Below, in pieces: positions 1-12,676 of a stretch of DNA of 64,000 nucleotides (positions within the stretch are counted from its first letter, which is position 1; each line of letters opens with the position of its first letter). A program made the position numbers and the translations under genes. The notes under the pieces were generated by a model. That model worked only from the letters and a program-made list of their open reading frames with translations. It had not been told where the DNA came from and searched no databases. Source of the stretch: Otis tarda (lineage: Eukaryota > Chordata > Aves > Otidiformes > Otididae); contig CM048557.1 of assembly GCA_026413225.1 (NCBI GenBank), forward strand, positions 69,492,987 to 69,556,986. Reading direction: 5' to 3'.

Positions 1-2243
1 GAGCCGACCTGGCAGCAGCCTCCAGCCATGTCCCGAGTTGCAGCCACGTTGTCACATCCAAAGTCATGACAGTTGATCAGAGTGGAAGAGAGTGGTGGAA
101 AGACCTCAGCCCAGGAGCATCCCCGTTTCGGGAGTGCTGCCTGGGAACCTCTGGGCAGCCTTGTCCTCGTAGATGATGTTGATGTAGGTCTTGAGATGAG
201 GCAGTTGGGAGTGAAAGGAAGGTTGGGTGATGAATTAATACACGTTAAGGAAAAAGTAATGACACGTGGTGGGTTTTTTTAGGAGCAACAGGATGAGACT
301 GCAGCTGAATGTGAATCCCTGCCCAAGACCTGAAGGATGGCCAAGGCTGTACAGCATCTCTGTGGGATGGCTTGTATATCTGTAGCCTTGGTCATCCCTA
401 CAATGATGACTGTCAGATGCCATGTTATCTGTCATTCATTGAAGTGATGTAACTATGGGGAAGAAAATAATAAAACTTGGCCTAAAACAGTATTAGGCTG
501 GGTTAGCAGAGGCATTACACACTGGGGATCTAAAGAGCAGTTAATGTTAAGAGGCGAGACTCTTGGTGGGCTGCTATCTCTGTTTGTATCCTCTGTGGTC
601 TTCATTCTTTGAAGCAAGGAGGGCAGATGGGACACAGGGACATAAGGGAGGTTCAGGTGGGTTTGGCTGAGGATGGGAGTGGGTCACTCTGCTTGGCTGA
701 ACAGCTGGAGAAGAGTGTCTGGCTTCGTGATGGAGGGACACATACTGTCACTGAGGATGGACCTGGAGGTGTGATAGGCAGGATCAGGGTGGGATCCCCC
801 AGAAATGCAGCACTAGGAGGGGGTTACAGAGGGGAGGCTCGTGGAGCTGGCCTGGTGATGCCAGTTATGTGTGAGGAGCACACGCAGGAACAGCAGCTAT
901 TGTTCTCTGATCGATGACTTTGGTGGCAACTGGCCCCAGAGCTGGGTGCTGAGTGAGGTGGTATGGATCCCTCCTTAAGTTTGTCAGCTTTTGGCAGCAA
1001 GGATGCAGATGTGAATGAAAATTGTGACTTAGTTTATGTAGTAATAGTGCTCTGCAATCAGTTTTTCAATGAAAGCTTCTGTTCTGCAGCTCTGATTGCA
1101 GCACAATAGCCCAGATGCATACAAAATCCCTGAATTCGTGTTTTCCTCAGTAAAAACAGTGGTGCTCTTTCTTTGCTCCTCTCTAATTTAGATACTATTC
1201 TGGAGAAAGCGACAGACCAATGTAGCATGTTGGTAATATTTGGTGTGAATCCCATTCTGTGCTGCTTCCTTTACAGGCACGAAGCGGGGTATTTATTAGA
1301 GACAGAAGTCTGGGTCTTGCAGTGCTGTTTCTCCATAAAGTAGCTTTTGTCTTCTGAAAAAATGATGTGGAGATGAAGGATGGCAACATAGATGTGGCTG
1401 TTGTGACACCTGGGGAGTTAAAGGTGTAGAAGGATTTAGCATTCAAGATCTGTGGAGGATCGGAGGTGACCATGTCATTTACATCCTTGTCCTCTGAAAA
1501 GTGAAAAAGCCACAGCCTTGCTTTGCAAACGTACAGAAGGGTGGAAAATGAAGCCAGCTATTTGTTATTCATAGCAGGGTTAGAGCTTGCTGTGCTTACT
1601 TAAATCTCTTGTCTTTCTGTGGAGCAAGCTAATGTAGAAATTTGCTGGAGCTCTGACCAGCGTGAAAAGGGACAGGCTCAATGCAAAGCTGCTCAGTCGA
1701 TATTGAAGTTTGCCGATGTGGGAAACGGTGATAATCACCAATGCTGCTCGTGATCAGACACCTGCTGGTGGCCTTCCCAAAGGGAGGTTGCTATCGGAGG
1801 AGTTTTTTGGGTGGGCGAAGTGTGGATAGCTGGCTGCCCAGTGCTACATGAGGCCTTCTAGGCTAGGCTGGTGCAAAACTTGGCCGTCTTCCCTCTTATC
1901 TCTCCAAGTGTGGTGGTTGTTTTGTGTTTTTTTTTTTTCAAGTGGTTATGAGAAAAATGCTTGGACATCACTATGTCAACCAAGCCCACGTGGCTGCAAG
2001 GGTTTGCTGCTGTCGGTGGTCAGTGGGATACGCGTGTGAGAGCAAGGCAGGACTACCTCTGTTCCAGCATCTGCACCCAACTGACCTGCGTATATTGATG
2101 TCTGGTCTGGCTAAGGATGGTCTCTGGCGTAAACTCATAGAGACCAAACTCCAAAGCAGACCACCTTGCCCTTTTTGACCCCGATCTCTGATCACAAAAC
2201 ACTAGAATATCAGTAACTTCCCTGCGCTAATACTGGCTAGTCA
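1..2243. other. Intronic, no gene or repeat recognised
   Basis: This is mixed-composition DNA with short open frames on both strands (all below about 105 codons) that resemble no family I know. A T run lies at 1928-1938. Nothing else stands out. Confidence 0.5.
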
Positions 2244-2342
2244 TAATCATAGAATCTTTAAGGTTGGAAGAGACCTCCAAGATCATCAAGTCCAACCATC
2301 AACCTAATACCACCATGCCTACTAAACTATGTCCTGAAGTGC
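2244..2342 (-). mobile_element. CR1 LINE 3' end, old and short
   Basis: The sequence aatcatagaatc, then ggttggaagagacctccaag and tcatcaagtccaacc, is the reverse complement of a CR1 3' terminus. The part after tccaacc (atcaacctaataccacc) differs from the main CR1 cohort of this window and matches an older subfamily type. The element is about 100 bp, truncated at its 5' end, with no open frame left. Confidence 0.85.
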
Positions 2343-5300
2343 AATAATTCTACGTTGTGGGTAACTGGATAAAGTCCTAGGCCCTGCAGATCACTTTCTA
2401 TTAACTTACTTTATCTTACTGGCCTACAGCATTCTTAATGAGTCTTCCACCTCATTCTACAGCCTGGATGCACTAAGCCTACCTGTATTGGGAAACCTTT
2501 GAGTGCATTGAATGTGTTTTAGCCAATGGTAGGACTACCTACAATGAAACATATCTGGTCTTCTACTGAATCTTCCAACTGCACGTTTCAGCTAAGGTCT
2601 GCCCTTGTTCAACACCAAAAGGGAGTTGAGCTTGCGTTGGGAGAGAAGGATGACTGGGAAGAGTAAGGAGGCAGAGAGCCTTTCTGTCCTATGGGTTTGG
2701 CTTCTTCAGCTTAGCAAATTGCAAGCTGAGAGGGCATCCAGTGCTTTTAGCAGAAAAGCAAAGGCATAAAGCGGTTGTTTAGATATTTAAGCCAGAGAAC
2801 AGCACTTGCATGAGAACAAATCAATATGAAACAAAGCAAGAAGACATTTGAGACTCTAATGAAGAAGGAGATTTATAATCACGGGGACAGTGAGGCTCTG
2901 GAACAATTTTTCAGTAGCAGCAGTGGGGTGAAAAACAGCTCTGAGCTTTGCAGGTTGGCAGTTCGTAGAAGGGGTTATGTGTTGGAGATATCTGTTTTAT
3001 TAAGAGTTGGAGCCCAGGACAGTGAAATTCTAACATCTTTTTATTCCTATTGCCTTCACATTTGGGTACTTCTGCTTGAATGTGTCTTGTCTACATGGTG
3101 TGCCCCAGGTGAATGTAGACATCTGCTCTCTCCAGCTCCAAGTTTTCCATCCAGAAGACCCTAAATTGTGCTACACCAAGCCACGCAGCCAGAGAGGTAC
3201 TGTGTGTCAGCTCTTCCTTGCCATGGGACAGGGATGTTGTGCTACTGTTTGTATGTAAATAATAATTCTGTCCCTACAGTATATCCAAATTTCTATTTAG
3301 CTGTCTGTATTCCCATCATTTGACTGTAGTTTTTACACCCCAGTCTTTCTCTGGAAAACTGTAGTGTTCCACTGGCATGAAGTGAAACAAACACAACAGT
3401 GAAAGAGGATATGTATGTTTTTTTTGTGGGTTTTTTTTTTTAATCAGAACTGATGTATTCCTGGGAGGAAAGGGTTTGTGTTAGTAGAGAAAACAGACTG
3501 CAATTCCAGAGCCTCCCATGCGAGTCAGTTGATGAAAACCTGACCTCCAGGAGGTACATCTGTACCTCCCGGTTACCCTCTGCTAATACACAGCTCAGAG
3601 TCCATTAGGTTCAAAATAGCATCTTCTGGTGTTAGCTTTAATCTCTGCTGTAGGGTAGATCTATTTCTGTTTGTACCTTTTACAGAGCGTGCTCCAGCCC
3701 TGCCTGCTCCTCTGCTTGAATTAGCCCCTAAATTAGTCTCATTCTCCTGGCCCTGGGAATAGGATATAAAGGTTAGGAGGAGATGGGCTGAAGAGGCTGA
3801 GAGTTTTAAAAAAAAAAAATTAAAAAAAAAAAGAGTATTTTACCTCCTGTGTTATTAGCTGCTGTAGCAACAGGCTTATCACCTGCTGTCTTCTGCACCA
3901 GCAAGTGTCTATAACCCCGCTGCTTCGCAAACTGGCATCTGCGGAGAAGCCGCACGTGGCGAGGCGGTGGGTGGTAGTGCTGGTTGCCTGACCAGCATCC
4001 TTGCCTCTCCCCGGCTGAGCCAGCCCATAGCGAGATCACCCCCAAAAGTATCACCAGCATGCAACGGGTCAGCGTGCCGGCCAGCAGCCCACCAGCGCGA
4101 GCTGGAGGTGGGATTAGCGAATCGGAGCGCGTCATGGATATTTTTTCTTAAAACACCAATTGCTTCCTGTTGTGCCGTTCCTTTTGCTTGTAGCCATTTC
4201 CAGGCTGCTGCTTCTCTTTGACAACACTGTTCCCAACGCTCTTAGGGCTCCTGCTTTGTTTGCGGTAGAGGTCATTTCAGCTTGAGTTGCCTGAAGGTTT
4301 TGGGGGTACGCTAATAAAGCCTCGTGGGAGGTGGTCTCATTTTTACATAGTGCTTTGCTTACTGGAGCTCTGTTTAAAATAATATGAGCGATCTGGTGTG
4401 CCCACGGAGACAAAAATGAATTGAAAGGTCAACACCAGCCTTCGTGTTCTTGCTTTTGCCTGTAGAGATTTTCCTCACAGAGGAAAGGCTGTGGTCTATA
4501 ATTTGTTGCTTTGAGAAAGTGCTGAGAGGGCTGTCCTAGGAACAGCGTAGAGAAGATGTGATTATACATGTGCGTGCACACACGTGTGCTGGGAACTCAA
4601 CGAAGGAAGAACAGAAGGCAGTTCCCCGTGCCAGACCGTCTCTTGGCTATTTGGGCTCATCGCTTCAGATGGCCAAGAGGTTTTGTGGTGTTTATAGAGG
4701 TTTATATGTCGCCTTGTGTTCTAAGAAAGGTGAGCTGGAGCTTGTAGCTGCTTTGCTCAAGGGTTTTGGAGAAGCCGAGGGGTATGGTGAGGCAGTGTGG
4801 AATGGTAATCGCAGCAGCTATGAAGTCTCTGGAGCTAATGACAGGTCCTGAGTTCTCCTCTATAGCTGAACGTGGGTTTTTTGCACAGTATGACTCTCTC
4901 TTCTATGCAGCACATATGCAATCCTTTTATCTCCCACACTGTGCTTGTCCCTTTCTCCTGAGGAGGGTGAAAATGAAGAAATTAGTTTCCAGAGAAGCCC
5001 TGATTGAAGTCAGTGGGACTGACTTCCAAGTATGCTGCACCTCTGATCATGGGGCTTCTCTCCTCTTCCACTGTCCTATGCTTCTGCAGATTTACAGATT
5101 CCTTGATGAGGTTAGGGTTGATTGTAGGATTGCAACAAACTGCTTGGACTGAGGGCTACAATTTCCTCTGGAGACTCTTATGTAGTCTTAAACCTGTAGC
5201 CAACAACGGTTCCCATCAATGATTCCCAGTAGAGCAGATAGACCAGCAATGTGTTCTCCATGGCTGGCAAGCACGTCAGCCAGGCTGTGGGTGGTCCTCT

Positions 5301-6233
5301 TTTGCTGCGTTCTGTTTTCATGCTCATGTGTACCGTTCACTGGGGAACATGGACCTACAGCGCCTTGAAATCTGTGCCTCACCGTGTTCCTACCGCATCG
5401 TATGTGGAATGTTGCCAAGATGGTATGGACCATTAACTTTTCATACTTAAACTGACTGAAAGTGTACAACAGATGCAGCAACCTCTGAGTTGATGATTCT
5501 AGCCATGAATGAGTTCAAGTTCTTCCCCTCCCATCAGAATCCTCACCACCCCTTCTACCTGCCCCTTTCTTATGACTTATGTTTGAGGGCATCATAAAGC
5601 AACAAATGACTGCAAATTGCAGGAACGTTGTAATTCTGTGGCTTTGAGGCTGCTTTACTAGTCGTGTGAGGGCGTTAAGGTGGGAAATAGAATTAAGTAC
5701 AGACCAAACGCCTCAGCGACACGTGGCTGGCATCTTGGCGTAAGTGCAAATTGAATCTGAGCTGGGCTGTGTGAGGGAGGATGCGTTTATGTGACAGAAG
5801 TGAGTTTAGTGAATCTTAAGAATAAAAATGAAAGGAAGAAAGAAAAAAATTTAGGCATATTGTATTTGGGTGACAGGTTAAAGCAAAAAGAATGTTACCA
5901 GGAAAACAGGCAATTGTGTCATTCTGTTACTGATAAAAACCTTCCTGAGAGAGCATTTCCCTTTGGGAAAATATCAGCTGGTGAAGTTTTTGTTTCTTGG
6001 TTTTCTCCAAGGCTTCACAGACCTTTTAATGAAAACAGAAGTCGCTGAGTGGTGGTAAAGTGTGGCTCCAGAAGCTCAGTTGTGTAGCTGGTTGTGTTCT
6101 TGTGGTGTTGTGAACAAAGGTAGTTCAGCTCGTGTTTGTGAGCTGTAAGCCTGTAGGTTGAGAACATATGTGGACTTTGGGTTTGGAAGACCATCACTAG
6201 CTGGGATGCCAGAAGCCTTCCATACTCCTGTCA
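2343..6233. other. Intronic, no gene; A/T tracts and small inverted repeats
   Basis: No coding potential is recognised. T runs lie at 3418-3442, A runs at 3808-3832, and a purine-rich patch at 5819-5852. A compound inverted repeat at 3543-3569 and a GT/CA-alternating patch with a CACGTG core near 4568-4590 are the only structured elements seen. Confidence 0.5.
3543..3569. repeat. Compound short inverted repeat
   Basis: The block ACCTCC-A-GGAGGT (3543-3555) overlaps GGAGGTACA-TC-TGTACCTCC (3550-3569). The same GGAGGT arm can pair either left, with a one-base loop, or right, as a nine-base stem with a two-base loop. The arms are perfect. Confidence 0.7.
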
Positions 6234-6394
6234 AGCAGGTTGCCCAGAGAGGTTGTAGAGTCTTTGTCCTTGAGGAGAGTCAAAACCTGACTGTCCTCTG
6301 GAGCCACCTGCTCTAGCTTGCCTGTGTGGAGCAGAGGCGTTGGACCAGGTCGTCTCTAGAGGTGCTTGCCATCTCAGCCATTCTGTGTTTCAAT
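6234..6394 (+). mobile_element. CR1 LINE 3' end, diverged
   Basis: The motifs caggttgcccagagaggtt, tcaaaacctgactg, ccacctgctctagctt, ttggaccaggtcgtctctagagg and ccattctgtg occur in the order expected for the terminal part of an older CR1 subfamily in sense orientation. It is heavily mutated and the typical terminal octamer repeats are almost lost. Confidence 0.78.
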
Positions 6395-7423
6395 GCTTTA
6401 TCCACACTTCAGCAGAAAAGAAAAGACTTGGAGCTATGTAGTCGCCTTAATTTCCTTCTACCTTCTTGGCCTTCTTCCATCCTAGTACATGTACTGCCAC
6501 CCAAGCTGGGAAGCACTTTCATTATATTCTGGAAGGTGTCCCACTGAGAGACTCTATTGGAATAACTGCTACAAAGAAGATATCAGTGTAAGGAAACAAA
6601 GCATATACCTATGCCAAATGGGTTGCCAAAGCTGCACGAACACAAAAAATGAGTGTTTAAAAAAAAAAATCTTGGATAGGGGTACAAATTAAATTAGGAG
6701 ATGGAAATAAGCAATTAAAAGTAGATTAAAACATGTATGCTGCATGCCAACAAGTAGAATATGTCAGAAAAAAAAAGTGTTAATTCAAACCCTTTGGAAA
6801 GTGTCAAACTGTTAGGTTTTGGGTAGCTGATCATTTGATTTGCTGTGTAAGAAAACAGAGTTAAGAGTAGTTAAGCTGCATCTTTTGCGTTTTTTCCACC
6901 GTTCAAAAGGAACTCGATGCTGGGATGACAGAGCAGCACGATGTCTGCGGTATTCCCATGGCAGGGCTGGAGATCAAATCTTTTCCCTAGGGTGGAGGAA
7001 CAAATTCTTCCTGAAAACTCTAATCACTGCAGCTCCTTGCATCTGAGCACAGATTTACAGTGTGCCCTGAAGTCCTCAATATTTTATGATCTTTGTGCGG
7101 TTCTCAATGTCTTTCAAGTAATTGCAGATGTAATACCAGTCCACTTTAGTGTGCTGTATAAGCCAATTAACTGCAGCTGGTAGCCTGTGCCAGATACAAC
7201 AGGCTTAAGATCTAGAGAAGAAAGTGAGAACGTTGTGCTCAATCTCCTTTCAGCACCGTTTCCTCCCCTCTTTCCTCAGCAAAGCACGGCCACAATAGAA
7301 GTTGGTTTTCAGTGAGCTCTGCTCGATGGTGGTTTCTGTTTTGAGACAGGTTATGAGCTCAAAACTTTGTTTTTTCTCTTTGGCAAAGCTGATTGTTCTG
7401 GAGATGTTTAAATTTGGAAGAGA
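6395..7423. other. Intronic, no gene recognised
   Basis: This is AT-rich DNA with A runs at 6659-6670 and 6768-6778. It has no recognisable coding segment or repeat family. Confidence 0.5.
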
Positions 7424-7697
7424 TGCTAACGAGGGGTAATGGTTTTAAAATAGAGGGGGGAAGATTTAGATTGGAAATTAGGAAAAAATTTTTTACAATG
7501 CGAGTTATAGAACACTGGAACAGGTTGCCCAGAGAGGTGGTGGAGGCCCCATCCCTGGAGACATTCACAGCCAGGCTGGATGAGGCTCTGAGCAACCTGA
7601 TCTAGTCAGGGATGTCCCTGCTCCTTGCAGGGGGGTTGGACTAGATGACCTTTGAAGGTCCCTTCCAACCCAAGCCATTCTATGATTATATGACTCT
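7424..7697 (+). mobile_element. CR1 LINE 3' fragment with ORF2 tail
   Basis: This 5'-truncated CR1 encodes the C-terminal tail of the LINE reverse-transcriptase protein: [20 protein letters not shown], then [17 protein letters not shown] and ALSNLI, with a stop at 7603-7605. It ends with a 3' UTR and attctatgattatatg. The segment tctagtcagggatgtccctg differs from the tctggttggagatg of most copies here and marks a second subfamily. Confidence 0.95.
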
Positions 7698-7819
7698 AAC
7701 AGCTGGCTTCAGTCTGCTCAGTGAGAAAAAAAAATTACCTGGCACTGGGGACGAAACCAAGCTGTAAGGAGAAAGGAGTGTAATGCATCAGCATTGTATT
7801 GTCTTGACTATTTTGTGTC

Positions 7820-7930
7820 CATAGAATCACAGACTGGTTAGGGTTGGAAGGGACCTTCAAAGGCCATCCAGTCCAAGCCCCCTGCAAGGAGCAGGGAGAT
7901 CTCCAACCAGATCAGGTTGCTCAGAGCCCC
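7820..7930 (-). mobile_element. CR1 LINE 3' UTR fragment
   Basis: The sequence catagaatcacagactgg followed by ttggaagggaccttcaaagg and ctccaaccagatcaggttgctcagagcccc is the reverse complement of a CR1 3' end. It is 5'-truncated at 7930, leaving about 110 bp. It sits 122 bp from the opposite-strand copy ending at 7697. Confidence 0.93.
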
Positions 7931-8584
7931 ATGTTGTGTAAAGTATAAAAAAGTATATAAAACCAGCTCAAAATCCAGGATCTTTTAATTTTTTTTTTGA
8001 AAAGAACTTGAAAGAAATGTCTAAATAAGAAGCTACTGTAGAAAATAGAGGGTTAAAAATTGGTGATCAGTCTTGTGAGAGGTGATGTAGCCTGAGTGCT
8101 GAGATTTAGACCATGTGAAAATGCAGCCATGGATGGGCAGGAAGTTGAGCATCCCAGGTTTTGCCTCGCAGTGGAGCGGAGCAATCTCACGTTCCGCAAT
8201 TTGGCATCTCCCTCAGGCGTGGGCACCGCTCCTGGTAGGCTTAGCGGGGAGATTAAGCTGCTTCCTGAGTTCTGGCGTGCACGTAAGAATACACCGGGTG
8301 CTTTGCTCTCTGGAGATCAGAAGATTACCCTAATGCTGAACACGGGAAGCAGCAGACTGGATTTTTTTTTATTTAATCCAGCAAGGAATAGGTATTACGA
8401 TTCAACCCCAGAGCAGTACTGGCCGTTTACCAAGAGTAAAACCTGCAACTGCTCGTGTGGTCATGTAAGTGTGCATGGCTTTTGTATCAGTATGCGTGCT
8501 GATCATGACACAGAATAAATAAAGCATGCATGAATAAGTAATTTGTATTTTTTATATATAATCTTGAAGCTGCATCATCTGCTG

Positions 8585-8760
8585 CTTTCCCTTCACCTGT
8601 TTCCAGTTCTTTTTCTCCTTTCAATCAATCACAGCTCTTGTATTTTTCATTTTTTCAAGATTTCCTTTTCTTTTCTCAAGCTTTTTCTTCTTAGCATTTC
8701 ATTTATATTCTTTCTGATGCTTGGTCCCCATCCCCTACATTCCCCATGTCCTGCATATTC
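8585..8760. repeat. Pyrimidine-rich low-complexity tract
   Basis: Strong C/T bias on the + strand persists for about 175 bp without a fixed repeat unit. Such tracts can form unusual structures, but no mirror symmetry was noted. Confidence 0.5.
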
Positions 8761-9392
8761 TCTTTGAGAAACCAGCGCGCTCCAAGCCCGCAAGAAGTGC
8801 AGATCTTTGCCCAATATTTGCACAAAACCTACTACGCAGGCCTAACTCAGCACATGAGGAGTTTTGAGATCTTTATTCTCCAGTTTGCCCCAGTAAATGC
8901 TCCAAAGGAAGGCAAGAGGCAGCGTCGGATGGGTGTTAGCAAGGATTGCAGGCAAAAAGACTCGCTGAGCTTTCTGCCGTTCTGAGACATGGGTAGAGAA
9001 GCAAAGATTGAGAGACAAACTCTGAATAAACCCGTCCTGTTTGGAGATGTGAGGAACGGCAGGTGGGATGGTGAAGCAGAGGCTTCTTCAAGTGCGAGGA
9101 GATGGCTTCTGATTCCTTGCAGGTTCTATTTGGGCACCGTTGGGGAAGGGCTTTGCTGCTTTCAAGGCTTATTTGTTCATGGAGGTGTTTTTTTTAGGAT
9201 CAATGTAGTTTGACTTATCACAGGATAATCCTGTAGGCCAGTGCTCAGGTAAATTTGTTCTCTGTATCCAAATTCTTTGCGTGTAATGACAAATAGTGTC
9301 ACCTCTTCTCCCCAAAGATGTGCTGTAAATTTTGGGGGCTTATTTCAGAAATTTCAGCTTTCCATGTTATTAAAAAACCCCAGCAATCCAAC

Positions 9393-9427
9393 GAAACAAA
9401 CAAACAAACAAAAAAAAAAAACCCAAA
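9393..9427 (+). repeat. (AAAC)n / poly-A simple repeat
   Basis: About four AAAC units (acaaacaaacaaac) run into a 12-14 A tract and aaacccaaaacc. This is a typical microsatellite born from an A-rich tract. Confidence 0.85.
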
Positions 9428-9473
9428 ACCAGGCAGAAGTCTTTATGAGCTTCTAGAAGCAAATGACTTCTGA

Positions 9474-9647
9474 CATAGAATCATAGAATGGTTTGGGTTG
9501 GAATGGGACCTTCAAAGGTCATCTAGTCCAACCCCCCTGCAAGGAGCAGGGACATCTCCAACCAGATCAGGTTGCTCACAGCCTCATCCAGCCTGGCCTT
9601 GAACGTTTCCAGGGATTGGGGCTTCCACCACCTTTCTGGGCAACCTT
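9474..9647 (-). mobile_element. CR1 LINE 3' fragment
   Basis: Reverse complement of a CR1 3' end: catagaatcatagaatggtt (two terminal octamers kept), then the 3' UTR, the coding tail and ccacctttctgggcaacc. Truncated on the 5' side at about 9647. The kept octamers and low divergence suggest a fairly young copy. Confidence 0.95.
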
Positions 9648-9885
9648 ACATCTGCAGACCTACTCACTTTTTGTCTCTAAGAACTCCAGGGTTGTCAACC
9701 CCCGTGTTAGTTTTCAATGAAACCTGAGGGTGACTGTTCCCCGGAGAGTTTCTCATGGTGCTGTGCAGCCAGGCGCTGGGTCTCCTGCCCTTGGTCTCAG
9801 CTGGGGTGGGACATGTCACCCCCAAGCAGGAGAAGGTGCAGCTGGGGATTACCTGGGGAATGGACAGGGTCAGCCCACCCAACTA

Positions 9886-10055
9886 CAGGTTGCCCAGAGA
9901 GGCGGTGGATGCCCCATCCCTGGAAACATTCCAGGCCAGGTTGGCCGGGGCTCTGAGCAACCTGATCTGGTTGGAGATGTCCCTGCTCCTTGCAGGGGGG
10001 TTGGACTGGGTGGCCTTGAAATGTCCCTTCCAAGCCAAACCATCCTGTGATTCTT
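9886..10055 (+). mobile_element. CR1 LINE 3' fragment
   Basis: A sense-strand CR1 starting abruptly at caggttgcccagagaggcgg, encoding the [20 protein letters not shown] tail, then gatctggttggagatgtccc and a 3' UTR ending catcctgtgattctt. It is the opposite orientation to the copy at 9474-9647, with 238 bp between them. Confidence 0.95.
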
Positions 10056-12676
10056 GCAGAGGCCATTTGTTTTAAATGGATGTGACTAGTTTAGTTTTGG
10101 CATCCTGAAGATACACAGAGTTTAAGTCAACTTCCAGCAAAATCCATGTGGAAAACTTCACTGTGTGACAAATAGCGTCAGAGCATGCAGCGCGTGACTG
10201 TGCCACAGCAGCGATAACTTTTTATCATTTTGTGTGCAGTAAAAATTAACAGTATTTTGAGAATAAGGTCTGTAAGTAAAGTGTTATGTAAGCTTTTAAC
10301 GATTTAACGACGTTCTCTTTTTAAAGTGCCTTTGCCTTTACTCAGCATCTGGTTTATTGCGTCTGTGATGCTGCTGGCTTTTTGATATGTCCGTGTGAAT
10401 TTAAGTCAGGGCTGAACTTCATAAAAATGTAACAACGGCCAAATGTTTAAAGGCACATGTGTGAAATGCACAATTAACCGTGGCTTGAGCAGAGTAATTA
10501 AAAATCATTCTGAAATGTAGGAGAGCTCCATGTGGCATCGTGATTCTCCAAACAGCTGTTACCTAGTGTCCATTCTGCTCCTTAATTATTTTCCTTCTTA
10601 ATTCCTTCCTATCAGTGCACAACCTTGTATTTCTACAAGAAAATAATAATTGTATTGGTTTTCTTAGCATTCACTGCTGACTGTCAAAGCAAGCCTGACT
10701 TTGAGGGTGTGTGGTCAGGACTACCTAAGATCAGGCCACAAAGTGAACGACCCTAATTAAACATCTAAAGGTGTAAATATGACGGACCAGCAACCAGTTA
10801 TGAAGGTCTTTTTGAGATCCAGCTCAGCCAGAGCTCTCCTTTGAGGACCGTATGGTCTCCATCTTCCATCTTAGTGAGCGGTTCTTCTCAGCTTCTTGGT
10901 GAAGAATTGAGTTTTTATTCTTCAGCATTCTTCTATTCATTAACCCCGTTACTCCTGGTTTTGTTTGTGACACACGGTAAGTATCTTGAGGGAGATACTA
11001 ATCTCATCATTCATGAACAGTTATACTTGTACTTTAATAATTAGAAAGTTAGTCAAGAGACTAACTTGTCCTCAGCAGAGCTTTCTACTTCTGGAGTCAA
11101 ATACGTGTTTTTCTCTTTATTCAAGGAAAGCAAAGCCAGACTTGAGCCAGGTCCAGATCTGGTATCAAACCACTGGTGCAGAGAGCTGCTGTAAAAATAT
11201 CTTTTCAAAACTAAGAGCTGAATTTGTAAACTATTTCCAGGATATGTACGCTACAAACAAATATGATGGCATGAAATGGTGCAAAAATATCGTTAAATCT
11301 TCCCTACCAGCAAAAGAAATTGCTGAAATGCTGTAAGATAATGCTTCATTATGTTGGAAATTAATTAGTGTCTTTTAGAAGGCCTATATTTTGGTTGTCT
11401 GAGTCTGAAAGGGTGACTTGAATGGTAACATCTCTTTGCTTGCTTTTTTTTTTTTTTTCCCATGACCTCAGCCGTGCAGTGTGTCTGCTTAAATGCTGCC
11501 TCAGAGGGGAAAAAAGGACCGGCTTTTCATATGTGCTTCCCCTTGTCCAAGGCCTTTGAAATGAAATAATTTCTGAGACAAGTGCCCCGCAGGCCCTTTG
11601 GGGTGTCACAGTGCATAAGTCTTCCTGGAAACCATACCTGCTGAGCTAAAAATAGGGGAAGTCGTGTGCTGCTTTTCATTATTTTTTTGATGAGACGAGG
11701 GTAGAAAACAGGTGTTGACTTTTCCACGTTCTGTGTTTTTCACACAGGTCTGAGCAGCTTTAGCTCTCTTTATCAAAAACTGAAAAGGCACCAAAAAAAA
11801 AAAAAACAACCACAACTCTAAGGGGAAGTTTTCATGTTTGGAGAATTATATAGTGAAGGAGAACAAGGGGAGATGGAAGGAAATTCAGGAACATTGCTGA
11901 GGCAGTAGGAAAAGAAAAAGACTTAGTGTGTTATTCAGGGCTAGGAGGAGCTGCAGGAAAAAGTCATGAGCAGATGTTTCAGCCTGATGTGGTTTTCTCT
12001 CGAATAGTTAGATGGTCTTTTGGTCTTTTAGACATCATGGGTAACAAACCTTGTGTATAAGAGTGAATGCGACCGAGGTGTCACCTGGATCCGTGTGTCC
12101 AAGAGGGTGATCCACAATCGCCTCGTCCAGCTGCTGCACAGCCAGGAGCTGGTGGGTGGCCCTGCTCCTGATGGTCCATCTCTGCTGCCTTCCTGGGCTG
12201 TCGGTCTCACAGCTCCTGGGGATTCCCTCACCCCACCTTCGCCTCCCCAAATACCTCCCTGCAAATGCCCAGCTGCATTGCTGCCCTCCTGTAGCTCCCT
12301 TCCCAAAAGTATCTTGTGCAAGCGTCCACCAAAACCTTTAATTCCCAGAGGATTTCCCTGATGACTGCGAACAAGGCTAAGCACGCTGCCCTCTGTAGCA
12401 GATCAACCTTGGGTTCAGAGGGATGCTTTCCAGCCTGGACTGTTTCAAGTCTGCTCATTCCCTGTGGGACCTGAAGGTGGCTTGTTAAGAGGTCTTCTGG
12501 TGCTCTCAGCTTCTGAAATAAAACCCCATTACCTATGGCTACAGCCTTTGCCTGGTTTGATGGTCTTAAGCCATGCTTACTACTGTAATGATACTTCAGA
12601 AGAAAAACACGTGCAGAAAAAAATGGAGTAAAATCAGGTTTGGCAGCTGGCTCTCAGGGCCATATGCTGACCGTTA
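10056..12676. other. Intronic, no gene; AT-rich then GC-richer
   Basis: The first 500 bp are AT-rich with TAATTA-like words and no repeats. A T run lies at 11446-11459 and an A run at 11791-11806. The block 12040-12330 is richer in C and G and has overlapping open frames on both strands, none recognisable. Confidence 0.5.

Larger units (their letters stand above)
7931..9473. other. Intronic, no gene; pyrimidine-rich tract
   Basis: No gene was recognised; the 140-codon open frame at 8096-8518 matches nothing I know. The + strand is unusually C/T-rich from about 8585 to 8760 (runs such as ttttcttttctcaagctttttcttctt). An AAAC/A-rich repeat lies at 9393-9427. Confidence 0.5.

Noticed and set aside
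8096-8518. 140-codon plus-strand open frame
   Set aside because: No homology recognised; intronic composition throughout.
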